This document shows positions 10,401 through 20,667 of a stretch of DNA of 64,000 nt, piece by piece (the first letter of the stretch is position 1; each line of letters opens with the position of its first letter). The stretch comes from Coccinella septempunctata. Lineage: Eukaryota > Arthropoda > Insecta > Coleoptera > Coccinellidae. Under the pieces are notes generated by a model, which was given only the letters and a program-made list of their open reading frames with translations, was not told the origin of the DNA and ran no database searches. The DNA lies in NCBI RefSeq assembly GCF_907165205.1, contig NC_058196.1:4258501-4322500 (forward strand). Reading direction: 5' to 3'. A program made the position numbers and the translations under genes.

Positions 10401-13400
10401 GGAACGCCGGCGGGAGCAGGAAAAACAGTTGAGAGCCAGGATGCAAGAAATACGGGAGGTACACCACTAGTGCTTCCCCCCCTCTTCGGAAATCCAGTTA
10501 AGGTGAGCTTTGAACCATTTATTACATATTTTTACAACTAACCACTGATGTGCTTTCGAAAAGTTTATTGTGTTTTTCGATGAGTCCTATCAGTTTCAAG
10601 TACCCTTAGTGATATATTCCAGGGTGTTAGTATTATCACCTTCTAGGAAGAACTGCTCACATCAGGATAAAAACAGAAAGAGCTGTTGATGTATTTACCG
10701 TCTGATCTCTCACCTTCTTGAAATGTGACCCAGTCTCACAACGGCCCCTTATGAAATCATCTTTGCGTGCATATTTCAATACCCAATCGAAAGTGTATTT
10801 TTCAGAATGTCAAAACAAATACCCACGTATTTCTCATGACCAATTTCCACACATTATATCGATCCATTTTCCACAAGCACGAAAGGTTCTGTGAAATGCA
10901 AAAAAAGAGATTCAGAACATCTTAGCGCCCATCAGATGGTATCCAATTTGAATATATGTAAAATGGGCCTATGACCCACAATCCGGGATTGGGGATTCTT
11001 AAACGCACCTTTTTTAGTTTCGATCCGCCAGTCAGTATTTGTTCTATCATCTTTCCCTATAGATTAATCACAATATTTTAGAAGTGATATTTTATGTAGA
11101 CATAATGATATGGATCTCTAAGCCCCAACATTATTTCCTGGAGTCCTCGCGTATAAATCCCCCCATTTTAATTTTTTCGACAACTTCGAAACTTTACAAT
11201 ATCATAACATCTTCGATAATGAAATGATAATTCAAAACTGTATGAGTCATTATAATTTTGAAAAATTATCCTAGTAGCCTTGCTTTAATCATCTTTCAAC
11301 TGATCTCAATTTTTTTTTATTTTTCTCAGGTTCCTACAAATAAGAATGACCCGTTGGTGAAAAGAATTAACGGCGTACTGGGAGAGTATAGCAGGGCCAA
11401 GCATTTATTCGATGGGAAGAAGGTCTTGATCCAGCCTGGTTTCACCACTCTATATGCGGTGCAACCGAGAACACACATGCCACCCCATCAGCCAGCAAAC
11501 AGGTAATTAAATGTAGAATTCACAAGACCCTTACTGACATTGAGATGTGTCTCAACAACGCTATTTTTCCAACTTATTTCAAATACTTGTCAGGATTGAT
11601 CGGTAGAATGTCACTGCTTAATTTTTGTGACGAGCATTATGAAGATGTTATCCTTGACTTCAGTCAAGGAAGATTCAAATCATCTTGATGCACATTTTAT
11701 CGTGCAACGCGTCGTATCTCAATGTGCAGCCCTTTTTGAAATACCCTAACTTTTACTGAACTACTTTATATAAACAGAATACTAATCAATATTTTTCCTT
11801 GCAGACCAACTTCTGTTGAAGCCAGGCACGAGTTGATGAAGAAAAATAACCACCACCATCCTGGCTTTCATTTTATGCCCGAGAAGAAACCGATTCAACA
11901 CAGGCCAGTCGACAGCAGGCCACACGAAAGCGGCCCTTTTCAGGGCCACCAGGTCAGGCAAATCAACAAAAACAACTACGAACATAGCGGAAACGGCGCA
12001 TATCAACAAATGATGCGTCGTCCTATGGCCATGGGTCGTCCTACTGCTTATCGAATGACCCGTCCAGCCGGCCCCGTATCGAACCAACAAAGGCCCTTCG
12101 ACATCAGACCCCACGAACGCGGCCCTTATCAGGGCCACAAGAATAGGCAAATTAACTACAACTATGCCGCCTACAAACAGAAAGTAAATGGTCTATCTCC
12201 ACTAATAATGCGTCGTCCTATGACCATGGGTGATCCTAGTCATAATCAAGTGAGGCGTACAGCCGTTCCTGTACCGGTAAGTATGAAACACCAGTTCTTC
12301 TAAAAATTATGCCTCGCTGTGAAATACGAGCTGAAAGATTTTGGATTTATTTAAATTATTCTATTGCCTTCGTAATTCGACGTACAGCATGTATTATCCT
12401 CTCAGCATTTCCATCCAATAAACGTTCTGAGTGGTAAATAAGTGAACTCTTGTCAACTCCAGACTCTTTCAAAAATCGTAGTAAATTTCATTATCGAAAC
12501 GAGGTATCCTTAATACTTACACATGATTTTTATTTCACAGGACAGAAAAACTCTACTTCACCAGAGTCCAGCTTCCTCGAACTACGAAGTAGACAGGGCT
12601 CTGAAGGAAATGATCATTATGAAAGCAAAACTTTCGCCTATTGTTCCCATTTCGGGGTTGGATATTAACAAAAAATAATTTATCTTCCATCATCCTAAGG
12701 CAACGGTGAGTTTGATAAGATATTTTTTTCCTATTTCAATCCTACATTTTTTTCATATTGATAGGGAGAAAAAGAAACCACACATCGATCAACACTAATT
12801 CCTTTTTTCAATTTCAGCTATCAGAGATGCCCCTTTGTAAAGGTTCCTCTACCCCGAGTAAGTACAAATAATTTATCTCCACATTTACGCTCCCAACATT
12901 CAACTCATCTGAGAAACTAAAATTTCTTTCGAAACCAAATTTCTCTGATTTGTCTTTGCAATGAAATTTCAACGTATACACACAGACTTCATTTCAAATC
13001 TTGAGTCAAAATTCAGGGACGTCGAACGGAACATGAAAATCGCCAATCACGTGATAAAATTGAAATACAATATCACAGGAAGCCTGAATGGAAATCCGCG
13101 AACGGGCAGTTTTCAGCCGATGTGATGGTTCTAAATAACCTGATTTTCATTCGAAAACTTGTTCGTTTTCACTTGCGAAAATTTTAGGGAATTCGATTTT
13201 TTGGCGGGGTCTTTCAGTTTGTTGAAACTTTTTGTTTCGTTAAGGTCCATTTTTTCATATATGATGAGATTTTAAGGAATCTGAACTACTGAATTTCTTT
13301 ATCATTTGGCCGACGTTTCGGACATTATTCAGCTTTTTCTCAAGGCTACAATGTAAATTGATATGAAATGTATTGTCGAAGTATTGCACATAATGCTGCT

Positions 13401-13717
13401 CAGAACTTTAACTAGGAAAACTTCTGATCACCTATGAGGTAATTGGTTGCGAGAATAGATCTAGACCTTGCTGGCTTTCACCAAAATTCGAAATTTTTAT
13501 CTAGTAACCATTATTTTTCCTTTTCAGAACAGAATGAAAAACTTTCCGATCAAACCTTGCACAACATCTCTGGGACATCAGCGTAAGTAACTCTCCGTCA
13601 AACGCTTTCGAACCGCATTCCAAACCGTAGATTCGCATTCAACTAATCCTTAATTTCTCCTCCAGCGATCTCAGAATACAATTGGCGTTGTCCGATATCA
13701 GCGACGACGAGGAATAA
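10401..13717 (+). pseudogene. AF4/FMR2 (Lilliputian/AFF)-like N-terminal gene, inactivated copy (unit 1)
   Basis: Seven exons join in one frame through GT-AG introns: A 10401-10502, B 11330-11502, C 11805-12276, D 12541-12705, E 12818-12857, F 13528-13582 and G 13666-13717. The product resembles AFF proteins, scaffolds of the super elongation complex that bind P-TEFb. Signs are an ERRREQEKQL helix, the PLFGNPVKV block, RINGVLGEYSRAKHLFDG in exon B, and VDRALKEM in exon D (compare VDEILKEM of vertebrate AFF4). Exon G has an acidic DISDDEE end. Two lesions make this copy non-functional: exon A lacks one A relative to the other units (102 instead of 103 nt, frameshift near 10450), and exon D has TAA at about 12673-12675 where units 2 and 3 have AAA. 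No start-codon exon was found upstream. Family assignment is by recognition, not search. Confidence 0.65.
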
Positions 13718-13874
13718 GACCATTCTGTAGTGAAAAGAACGCTGTCTAACATAACGGCGATACCACCCGCCAATCACATGGACGTCATCCCGCAAATCCT
13801 GAAGGACTATCTTGAGAGAGTCAGCGCCCAAAGCAGCAGATTTTTCAGTGCCCATACTCTGTTATAATTATTCA

Positions 13875-13880
13875 AATAAA
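13875..13880 (+). terminator. Poly(A) signal AATAAA of AFF-like gene (unit 1)
   Basis: An AATAAA hexamer, continued as AATAAATAAATAA, lies about 160 bases after the TAA stop of exon G. It is the first good polyadenylation signal downstream of the last exon and recurs at the same place in units 2 and 3. Confidence 0.5.
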
Positions 13881-14047
13881 TAAATAATCCAAAAATTATA
13901 TTTTTTCATTCTTGAAACCATCTAACAATTAAAATTTTCAAAAAAATAAAATAGCGATTATGTTAATTTCATAACAAATATTTTTATGAAGTATGTTCAC
14001 AACAGAAAATAACTGAAAATTTTTGTTTTTGAAAAATAAGTACCCGC

Positions 14048-14269
14048 TCAGTGAGATAATTTTCCTTTTTTGTATTCAATCAACTTGTTCACTTCCTCGA
14101 AATCAACACTTCCCGTAAGTTCATTTTCTATAGAAGAGCGTACCGAAGAATTATTTGGAGTATTCTTGAATTTTTTCGGAACCTTTCTCTTACCTCTTTC
14201 TCTTTCAATACATTCGCAGGAATAATTTCTTTTATTAAAACCATTTCTCCACTCATCGTATGGTTTCAA
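14048..14269 (-). other. Possible minus-strand terminal exon of unknown gene (unit 1)
   Basis: A 73-codon frame on the minus strand ends in TGA at 14048-14050. The last ~55 residues are charged (KRKVPKKFKNTPNN, then FEEVNKLIEYKKGK) and not obviously low-complexity. The first ~15 codons run through satellite sequence, so any real exon would start inside the frame. The frame is kept identically in three units. It would be convergent with the AFF-like gene. No homology is recognised and it may be chance. The rest of the spacer 13881-14539 is AT-rich with satellite fragments from about 14230 on. Confidence 0.22.
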
Positions 14270-14544
14270 AATTTTGATATAATAATTTCAACTCTTTCAG
14301 TATTTTAACTGAGGTTACTTTATTTGAGGTTGCTCAAAACACCTCTTTAAATGGAGAATATTCTCGAATCAAATATATAACGTTGAAACGGATTAATTGG
14401 GTTATTCACGAGAGTTACATATATAGCATCATTGATTTTTTATAGAACTTTCTGAGCTCTACAAAAGAGGAGTTGATAATTTTTCTTTATCTCTCATATC
14501 GTCTATCTGAGCTGAATTTGCATTATCGATTCTGTTTTCAATTG

Positions 14545-16687
14545 TAGTGATATAATTAATAATATAAAACAAAAAAATAAATATCATAGACTATATAAGA
14601 GGCATTTACTAAGTTGTTACTATGAAAGATTCAATGAATTAAGATCCAAAATTAAAAAAGATATTAGAACTGCTTATAAAAAATATTTGATGAATGTAGA
14701 AGTAGAACTTCAAGAAAACCCTAAAAAGTTTTGGAATTTTATCAATAACAAAAAAGATATCACTAGGATACCAGGTGAGATGGAGTATGGGGGTGAAATC
14801 TTATCAGACGGTTCACAAATAGTAAATGCATTTGCAGATCACTTCTCTAAAAATTATACAAGGCAGGAACCGGGTTGTTTAGATAATGTTTGCAATGCTG
14901 ATCGTGGTGGGTTTTTCCATATAAGTCAGATAACTGTGGAAGATATTGAAGAGGCTATTCAAAATTTGAAACCAAAAAAAAGTATGGGTCCTGATAATTT
15001 ACCGGCATGTGTAATTAGGCAGTGTGCAGATATTTTTGCGAAACCATTTTTCATATTATTTAATTTATCCTTGAAAACAGCTAGTTTTCCGACATGTCTT
15101 AAAACAGCCTCCATATGCCCAGTATATAAAACGGGTGAAAAAGAAAAAATAGTGAATTACCGGCCTATTTCTATCATTTCAAATATTGCAAAAGTGTTTG
15201 AATCGGTCTTATATAAATATATTATGTTTCACGTGAAGAACAAAATCCCAGTTCAACAGCATGGTTTCACTGCTGGTAGGTCTACATCATCAAACTTGAT
15301 CGAGTTTGTTGAATATTCCTTGAATGCCTTTTCTAATCATTCTCAAGTAGATGTGCTTTATCTGGATGCAGTTAAAGCCTTCGATAGGGTACCCCATGAC
15401 ATTATATTGTTTAAGCTTCTGCATATACACAATTTTTCACCTCATTTGGTTTCTTTTTTTGGTTCTTATTTGGGTGGGAGAACTCAGTGTGTGAGGATAA
15501 ATCAATTTTTTTCTGAAAACTTCGAAGCCACATCAGGGGTACCACAGGGTTCAAACCTTGGGCCCTTGTTGTTCCTTCTTTATATCAATGATATTGTTGA
15601 TGTTGTGACTTTCTCTGAGATGAGTCTCTATGCTGATGATGTGAAGTTATATAGGATTATTAGAAATCCTAATGATGCAGAGGAACTGAGGTCTGATTTG
15701 GATAGGGTTGTGGCCTGGGCTAAAAGAAATAAACTGACATTTAACAGTGCGAAATGTTATCTTGTAACATTTTCTAGAAAAAAGGTGGACCTTATCTATA
15801 ATTATGCTGTGGACGGTGATCCCTTGACTAGACTCGAGAAAATCAAAGATTTAGGTGTAACATTTGATAGATCTTTAACCTTTAATGATCATATTGATGA
15901 AGTAGTTAAAAATTCTTATAAGATGCTTGGGTTCATTTTGAGGAACACTAGAGAGTTCACAAACTTTAGAACAATCAAAATCCTATTTGATTCATATGTT
16001 ATATCTAGACTTGAGTATTGTTCGGTTGTTTGGAATCCTAGTTATTTGTGTCAACAAAGAAAGATTGAAGGTGTAATCAAGAAATTTCTTAATAATGTTA
16101 ACTTTATATTACGTAAGAGTAAAAATAGTTTTAACAATATTTTAAAAAATTATAATTTAATAACACTAGGAAATAGAAGATTTATTGCTGAAATAGTTTA
16201 CCTACATAAAACTATCACAAATGAAAATACTGACAGTGCTACACTTGATAAATTACTTTTCTCAGTACCGAGGATTAATGTGAGATCTCATTCTACATTC
16301 TATTTACCTTGCCCTAGAACAAATTATATGAAATTTTCTCCAATACATTCAATGTGTGATAAGTACAATAGGGTTCAGGATGTATGTGATTTGTTTTCGC
16401 ACTCAACATCTCAAATAAAGCGAAAACTGTATGACTACTTCTATGATTCAATAATTGCAACTTGAGAGTTCAAACTTGATTTCAATTTTTTTTTTTTTTT
16501 TTGTTTCATTCTTTTGTTGATGATTTCAATTATGTATTGTATATTCAAGAACCGTAATGGTTAAAATTGAATCGGATTGATAATTATTAGTGTACAATTG
16601 TTATTAGTAATAGCCGACTCAAGAATCGGAAACTAGAATACTTGTATTGTGGAATCTGTATGAGTTGTATCAATAAATAAATAAATA
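14545..16687 (+). mobile_element. Jockey/CR1-type non-LTR retrotransposon, 5'-truncated (unit 2)
   Basis: A 2143-base insertion in satellite sequence. AATTG is present on both sides (14540-14544 and 16688-16692) and occurs once in uninterrupted satellite (TTTCAATTGAGAAC), which fits a short target site duplication. The 5' end lacks ORF1 and the endonuclease domain. The 3' end carries a T-rich run and a terminal AATA repeat. Confidence 0.85.
14690..16465 (+). CDS. Non-LTR reverse transcriptase, intact fragment (unit 2)
   Basis: This is the only uninterrupted copy of this ORF in the window. ATG 14690 is the first Met of the block shown, but the frame is open back to the element's truncated 5' edge at 14545, so the ATG is not a natural start. 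The 591-residue product begins with the linker region that follows the endonuclease in LINE ORF2 (ENPKKFWNFIN). It then has the reverse transcriptase blocks NYRPISIISN, LYLDAVKAFDRVPH, SGVPQGSNLGPLLFLLYIND and YADD, and ends with the C-terminal LDKLLFSVPRINVRSH region. The missing endonuclease means it cannot move by itself. Compared with unit 1 it has a few private substitutions and the correct eight-A run. It would encode an active-looking polymerase only if transcribed from a flanking promoter, for which there is no sign. Confidence 0.85.
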   Translation: MNVEVELQENPKKFWNFINNKKDITRIPGEMEYGGEILSDGSQIVNAFADHFSKNYTRQEPGCLDNVCNADRGGFFHISQITVEDIEEAIQNLKPKKSMGPDNLPACVIRQCADIFAKPFFILFNLSLKTASFPTCLKTASICPVYKTGEKEKIVNYRPISIISNIAKVFESVLYKYIMFHVKNKIPVQQHGFTAGRSTSSNLIEFVEYSLNAFSNHSQVDVLYLDAVKAFDRVPHDIILFKLLHIHNFSPHLVSFFGSYLGGRTQCVRINQFFSENFEATSGVPQGSNLGPLLFLLYINDIVDVVTFSEMSLYADDVKLYRIIRNPNDAEELRSDLDRVVAWAKRNKLTFNSAKCYLVTFSRKKVDLIYNYAVDGDPLTRLEKIKDLGVTFDRSLTFNDHIDEVVKNSYKMLGFILRNTREFTNFRTIKILFDSYVISRLEYCSVVWNPSYLCQQRKIEGVIKKFLNNVNFILRKSKNSFNNILKNYNLITLGNRRFIAEIVYLHKTITNENTDSATLDKLLFSVPRINVRSHSTFYLPCPRTNYMKFSPIHSMCDKYNRVQDVCDLFSHSTSQIKRKLYDYFYDSIIAT

Positions 16688-16814
16688 AATTGAGAACATT
16701 TCAAAACTTATCGTATGGTTTTATAGTCCTGATTCAATATTTTCAACTCTTTCCATATTTGAATGATCGCTTTATTCTTTCTGTTTGCTCTTCTGAATTC
16801 AAATCAATATAAAA

Positions 16815-19800
16815 AATGTTAATAATAATAATACAAATAATATAATCGTCAGGGCATGTCTGGAGCCGGCGCTGGACATGAGAGCATGCGGGACGTCGGT
16901 GGCAGGATGTTGAGGAAGCGGGCTCCTGCTGCAGAAGAAGCTACAGCTCCAAAGCAACAACAGCAACCAACGAGTCCAATTCAATTGCCGACTCGAACCG
17001 CTGAAGGTGCTGCGCAGGATATTCAGCCAGTGCTTACCCAAGCGGGGTTAGTTAGAAAGCGCATGAAGTGGACAACGTCCATGAATGAAACTATTGTGCG
17101 CATATATAACTCTATCACGGGACTAGGGCAGAACACGAACAACTATAGGAAAAGGCTCCATGAGGAATTCTGCAACGCCTACCCAAATATAAATGTCACT
17201 GAACAACGGGTGTCAGACCAGTACCGCGTAATTCTGAGAAATGAACTAATACCAATGGCCAGAATCGACGCAATTAAACAAGAACTTCAGCGTCCGCCAG
17301 TAACAGAGAGCGACACCAACATCTCTGATGAGATTCACATGCCTGGGCAACAACAGCCAGAAGAAATTGACGCTGAAAGTCCATCTTGCAACCCAAGTGA
17401 AGCAGAACACCAGGACGATAGGGAAGAGCTCCACCGACAAATTGACTCTGAGATGAGGAGATATTTTGCCGAATTGGAAGGAACAGATCCTCTTCATCGA
17501 ATAGCACCTCCCCGACTCAATACATCCAAGAATATGTCACTCATAATCGACATCTTGAATAAGGACGTTTTACCTGAGTACCTACAGAATGGCAGTTCAT
17601 TGGAATATCTTCATCTAGTTTTTTACTGTGCAGCGCTAACGACGGCTAAAATCATAGGGGCAAAAATTCGCCGAACGAACAACGATGGTCCAAAATTACA
17701 CAAATTATATGCGCCACCATGGCAGAAACGTCTTCAACACAAAACAGAGAGACTAATAAGAGACATTGGACGACTGACGGAGTACGTGAACGGAAATCGC
17801 GGAAGGAAGGTTGTGAAAGCTGCCAAAGAAATCATGGATAGAAACAGAACACACACAGAACGAGAGACTGAGAATGCTTCAGCTCACCACTGCCTCGACA
17901 CTCTGAAGCAAAAGCTAAGTCTGTATGCAGAACGCCTGAGAAGATATAAAAGCAATTATAGCCGGAAAAGAGACAACAATTCATTCGAAAAGTCGGAAGA
18001 AACTTTCTACCGGTCACTCACATCGTCTGATGGAGAAAATGGAAAGTTACCACCAAAAGAAGCCATTGAACAATTCTGGACCGAACAATTATCAACGAAA
18101 CCTCAGTTCAATGGAGATACCGGATGAATTGAAGATGAAAAGTCTGAAGCTGTAAAATATGAGCCGATACAACATGACATAATCACAATTGAAGAAGTAA
18201 AATCAGCTATCAGAGGACTACACAACTGGAAAACACCTGGGCCTGATGGATTACAGAACTTCTGTATCAAGAAACTTTGGATCATGCATGACAAATTGAC
18301 CTCCGCAATAAATGATGTCATTGAAAATCCTGAAAGAATGCCAATATTCCTTACACATGGCACAACGTACCTGTTACCTAAAGGCCAAAGGAATACAGAA
18401 GACCCATCCAAATACCGACCAATCACATGTCTTCCAACGATGTACAAATTAATCACATCGTGCATTTCAAATCGAATTCACAACCATTGCGAAAGGAATA
18501 ACATCATCGCCATGCAACAAAAAGGATGCAACAAAGAGAGCAGAGGGTGCAAAAAACAGCTAATAATTGATTCAGTTATCGGCAATCAAGCGTTCTCCAA
18601 GCGAAGGAATCTTTACGCTGCGTACATAGACTACAAGAAAGCATTCGATTCCATACCTCACGAATGGCTCTTGACTATCTTGAATATTTACAAGGTGGAT
18701 CCCAATATTGTTAAGTTCCTGAAAAACGCTATGTCAACCTGGCGTACTAGTCTTCAAATGAAAGCCGCAGATGGCTCCATTACGACAGGACCTATTCCAA
18801 TAAGACGCGGAATTTTCCAAGGGGATTCGCTGAGCCCTCTGTGGTTCTGCATGGCTCTGAATCCCTTGTCTCATAGATTGAACTCTACGGACTACGGATT
18901 TGCCATCAAAAGCGGCAGTAGAACTATGATGAAACTGAATCATCTCCTTTACATGGACGATTTGAAACTCTTCGCATCTACCAAAAAACAAATGCAACAG
19001 ATGCTGAAAATGGTGGAAGGATTTTCGGAAGACATCAAAATGAAGTTTGGATTAGAAAAATGTCGACTGCTCAACATAACGAGATGGAAAATAGAAGATG
19101 GTACGTTCAAACTCAGAGAAGGTGCAGAAATTGAAGCATTGAAGGAAGGAGACACATACAAGTATCTGGGCATAAAATAGGCAAGAAAAATCAATCAGAT
19201 CCAGATGAAGAAAGAACTAACGGAGAAGTTCACCCGAAGATTGAGAAGGATAATGAGAACTGGCCTTTACAGCAAGAATCTGCCTACCCACCTACGCTTG
19301 CTCGGCACTGAGCTACTCATTCGGTATCATCTCTTGGACCACCACCGATTTAGCAGCCTTACAAAGAAAAATAAGGACGATGCTCACTAAACACAATAAA
19401 CATCACCCCAAAAGCTCAATAGAACGGACCGAGCTGCCACGACATCTTGGGGGTAGAGGAATTGTTGATTTGTCCAACCGTATGACCCAGGAAATTGAAG
19501 GACTTCGAAAATATTTTCTGAGCAAGGCTGCTTCGTCAGAACTCCATCGAGTAGTTTGTGTTGCTGATACTTCTACACCGTTGAAGCTACAGCAGGACCA
19601 CTTGGAAACCGTCGAACACTCTGCAGAAAGTAAAATGCAGAAACTGATTGGCAAACCTTTGCATGGGAGGCACCAGAACGAGGTCAACCATGATTACGTC
19701 GACATTTCTGCGTCGAACTACTGGTTGACTTCCGGAAGGTTGTTTCCTGAGACAGAGGGCTTCATGCTTGCCATCCAGGATCAGGTGATTCCAACAAGGA

Positions 19801-20667
19801 ACTACATGAAATATATCGCCAAGGATGCCTCAGTGGCGGATGATAGCTATCGTTATGGCTGTGCGACACATGAAACTATCCAGCACATCACCGGGGGATG
19901 TCAGAAGTTCGCGGGCACGGAGTACAAAAATAGACATGATGCCGTTGCGAAGATTCTTCACCAAGAATTGGCACTAAAACACCAACTTCTAAGTTCGAAA
20001 AAGGTTTCTTATTGCAATTACCATCCGGATGCTGTATTGGAAAATGAACATCACAAGCTCTATTGGGATCGCACGGTTCTCACAGACCGGAAAATAACCC
20101 ACAATAGACCAGACCTCATATTGCTCAATAAGGATGAGGACACAGCACTTTTCATCGATGTGGCGATTCCAAATAATAACAATCTTCTAGATAGGCACGC
20201 TGAAAAAATTTCAAAGTACAGAGATCTCGAGGAGCAAACCAGGAGACAGTGGAAGCTGAAAGATGTCAAGACCATCCCTATTGTCATATCATCTACAGGC
20301 CTGATACCGAAGAAACTACTGGAGAACTTGAGGAAACTTCAGCTGGACGAAAATATCTCTAGAGTGATGCAGAAGGCGGTACTGCTGGGAACGGCGAGAA
20401 CTGTACGCAAGTACATGGGAAATTCAGAGGAACACCGTCTGCTCCGACAGGAAGTGCGGAGGGAGCAGGAATCCAACTTACAGCAGGGATCCGAGGAGCG
20501 ACCTGAACCCGACCAACACCACGAGCCCGAAAACCTGGAAAGGGCTCCAACAGAGCTTAATCCTTTTGATATCTGAGATATCTGGGATAAGTGAATTTTC
20601 CTCTGAAGAGGAGTGTGAAAGCCGCAAGGCTAAAGTCATAAAGCTCTGTTTTATAATAGGCAGTGAT
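16815..20667 (+). mobile_element. R2/R4-type non-LTR retrotransposon (unit 2)
   Basis: Same position and boundaries as in unit 1: TAA microsatellite on the left and a short 3' UTR with the CCTCTGAAGAGG inverted repeat on the right. It is a passenger copy made by the segmental duplication, not an independent insertion, because both flanks are the same as in the other units. Confidence 0.85.
16856..20576 (+). pseudogene. R2/R4-type retrotransposon polyprotein, two stops and a frameshift (unit 2)
   Basis: Domain order is as in unit 1: Myb-like N-terminus, reverse transcriptase (YMDD), Cys/His knuckle, restriction-like endonuclease. It shares the stops TGA 18125-18127 and TAG 19178-19180. A private event at about 19282-19290 replaces 16 bases by 8 (net loss of 8), shifting the frame between the reverse transcriptase and the C-terminal part. 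The downstream frame then stays open to the TGA at 20574-20576, including the GAG that is a stop in unit 1. The knuckle has Tyr at the first Cys position (DDSYRYGC). Confidence 0.85.

Larger units (their letters stand above)
1..14544 (+). repeat. Tandem segmental duplication, unit 1 (left-truncated)
   Basis: This is the first of four direct copies of a composite unit. It enters the window inside the Jockey-type element and ends at the insertion point of the next Jockey-type copy. Matching landmarks in units 1 and 2 lie 14830 bases apart (for example the R2/R4-type start codon at 2026 and 16856). It is the shortest unit because its satellite array has four monomers and there is no LTR element in its AFF-like gene. 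Confidence 0.95.

Noticed and set aside
11148..11156. TATAAAT motif 180 bases before AFF-like exon B as an internal promoter
   Set aside because: No in-frame ATG follows in a position to start translation of exon B, and single TATA-like strings are expected in such AT-rich DNA.
11782..12150. 122-codon minus-strand frame opposite exon C (three further copies)
   Set aside because: Shadow of the His/Arg/Pro-rich exon; composition is explained by the coding strand.
12450..12668. 72-codon + frame overlapping AFF-like exon D
   Set aside because: It is a different frame from the one that joins exons C, D and E at good splice sites, and it runs through the acceptor.
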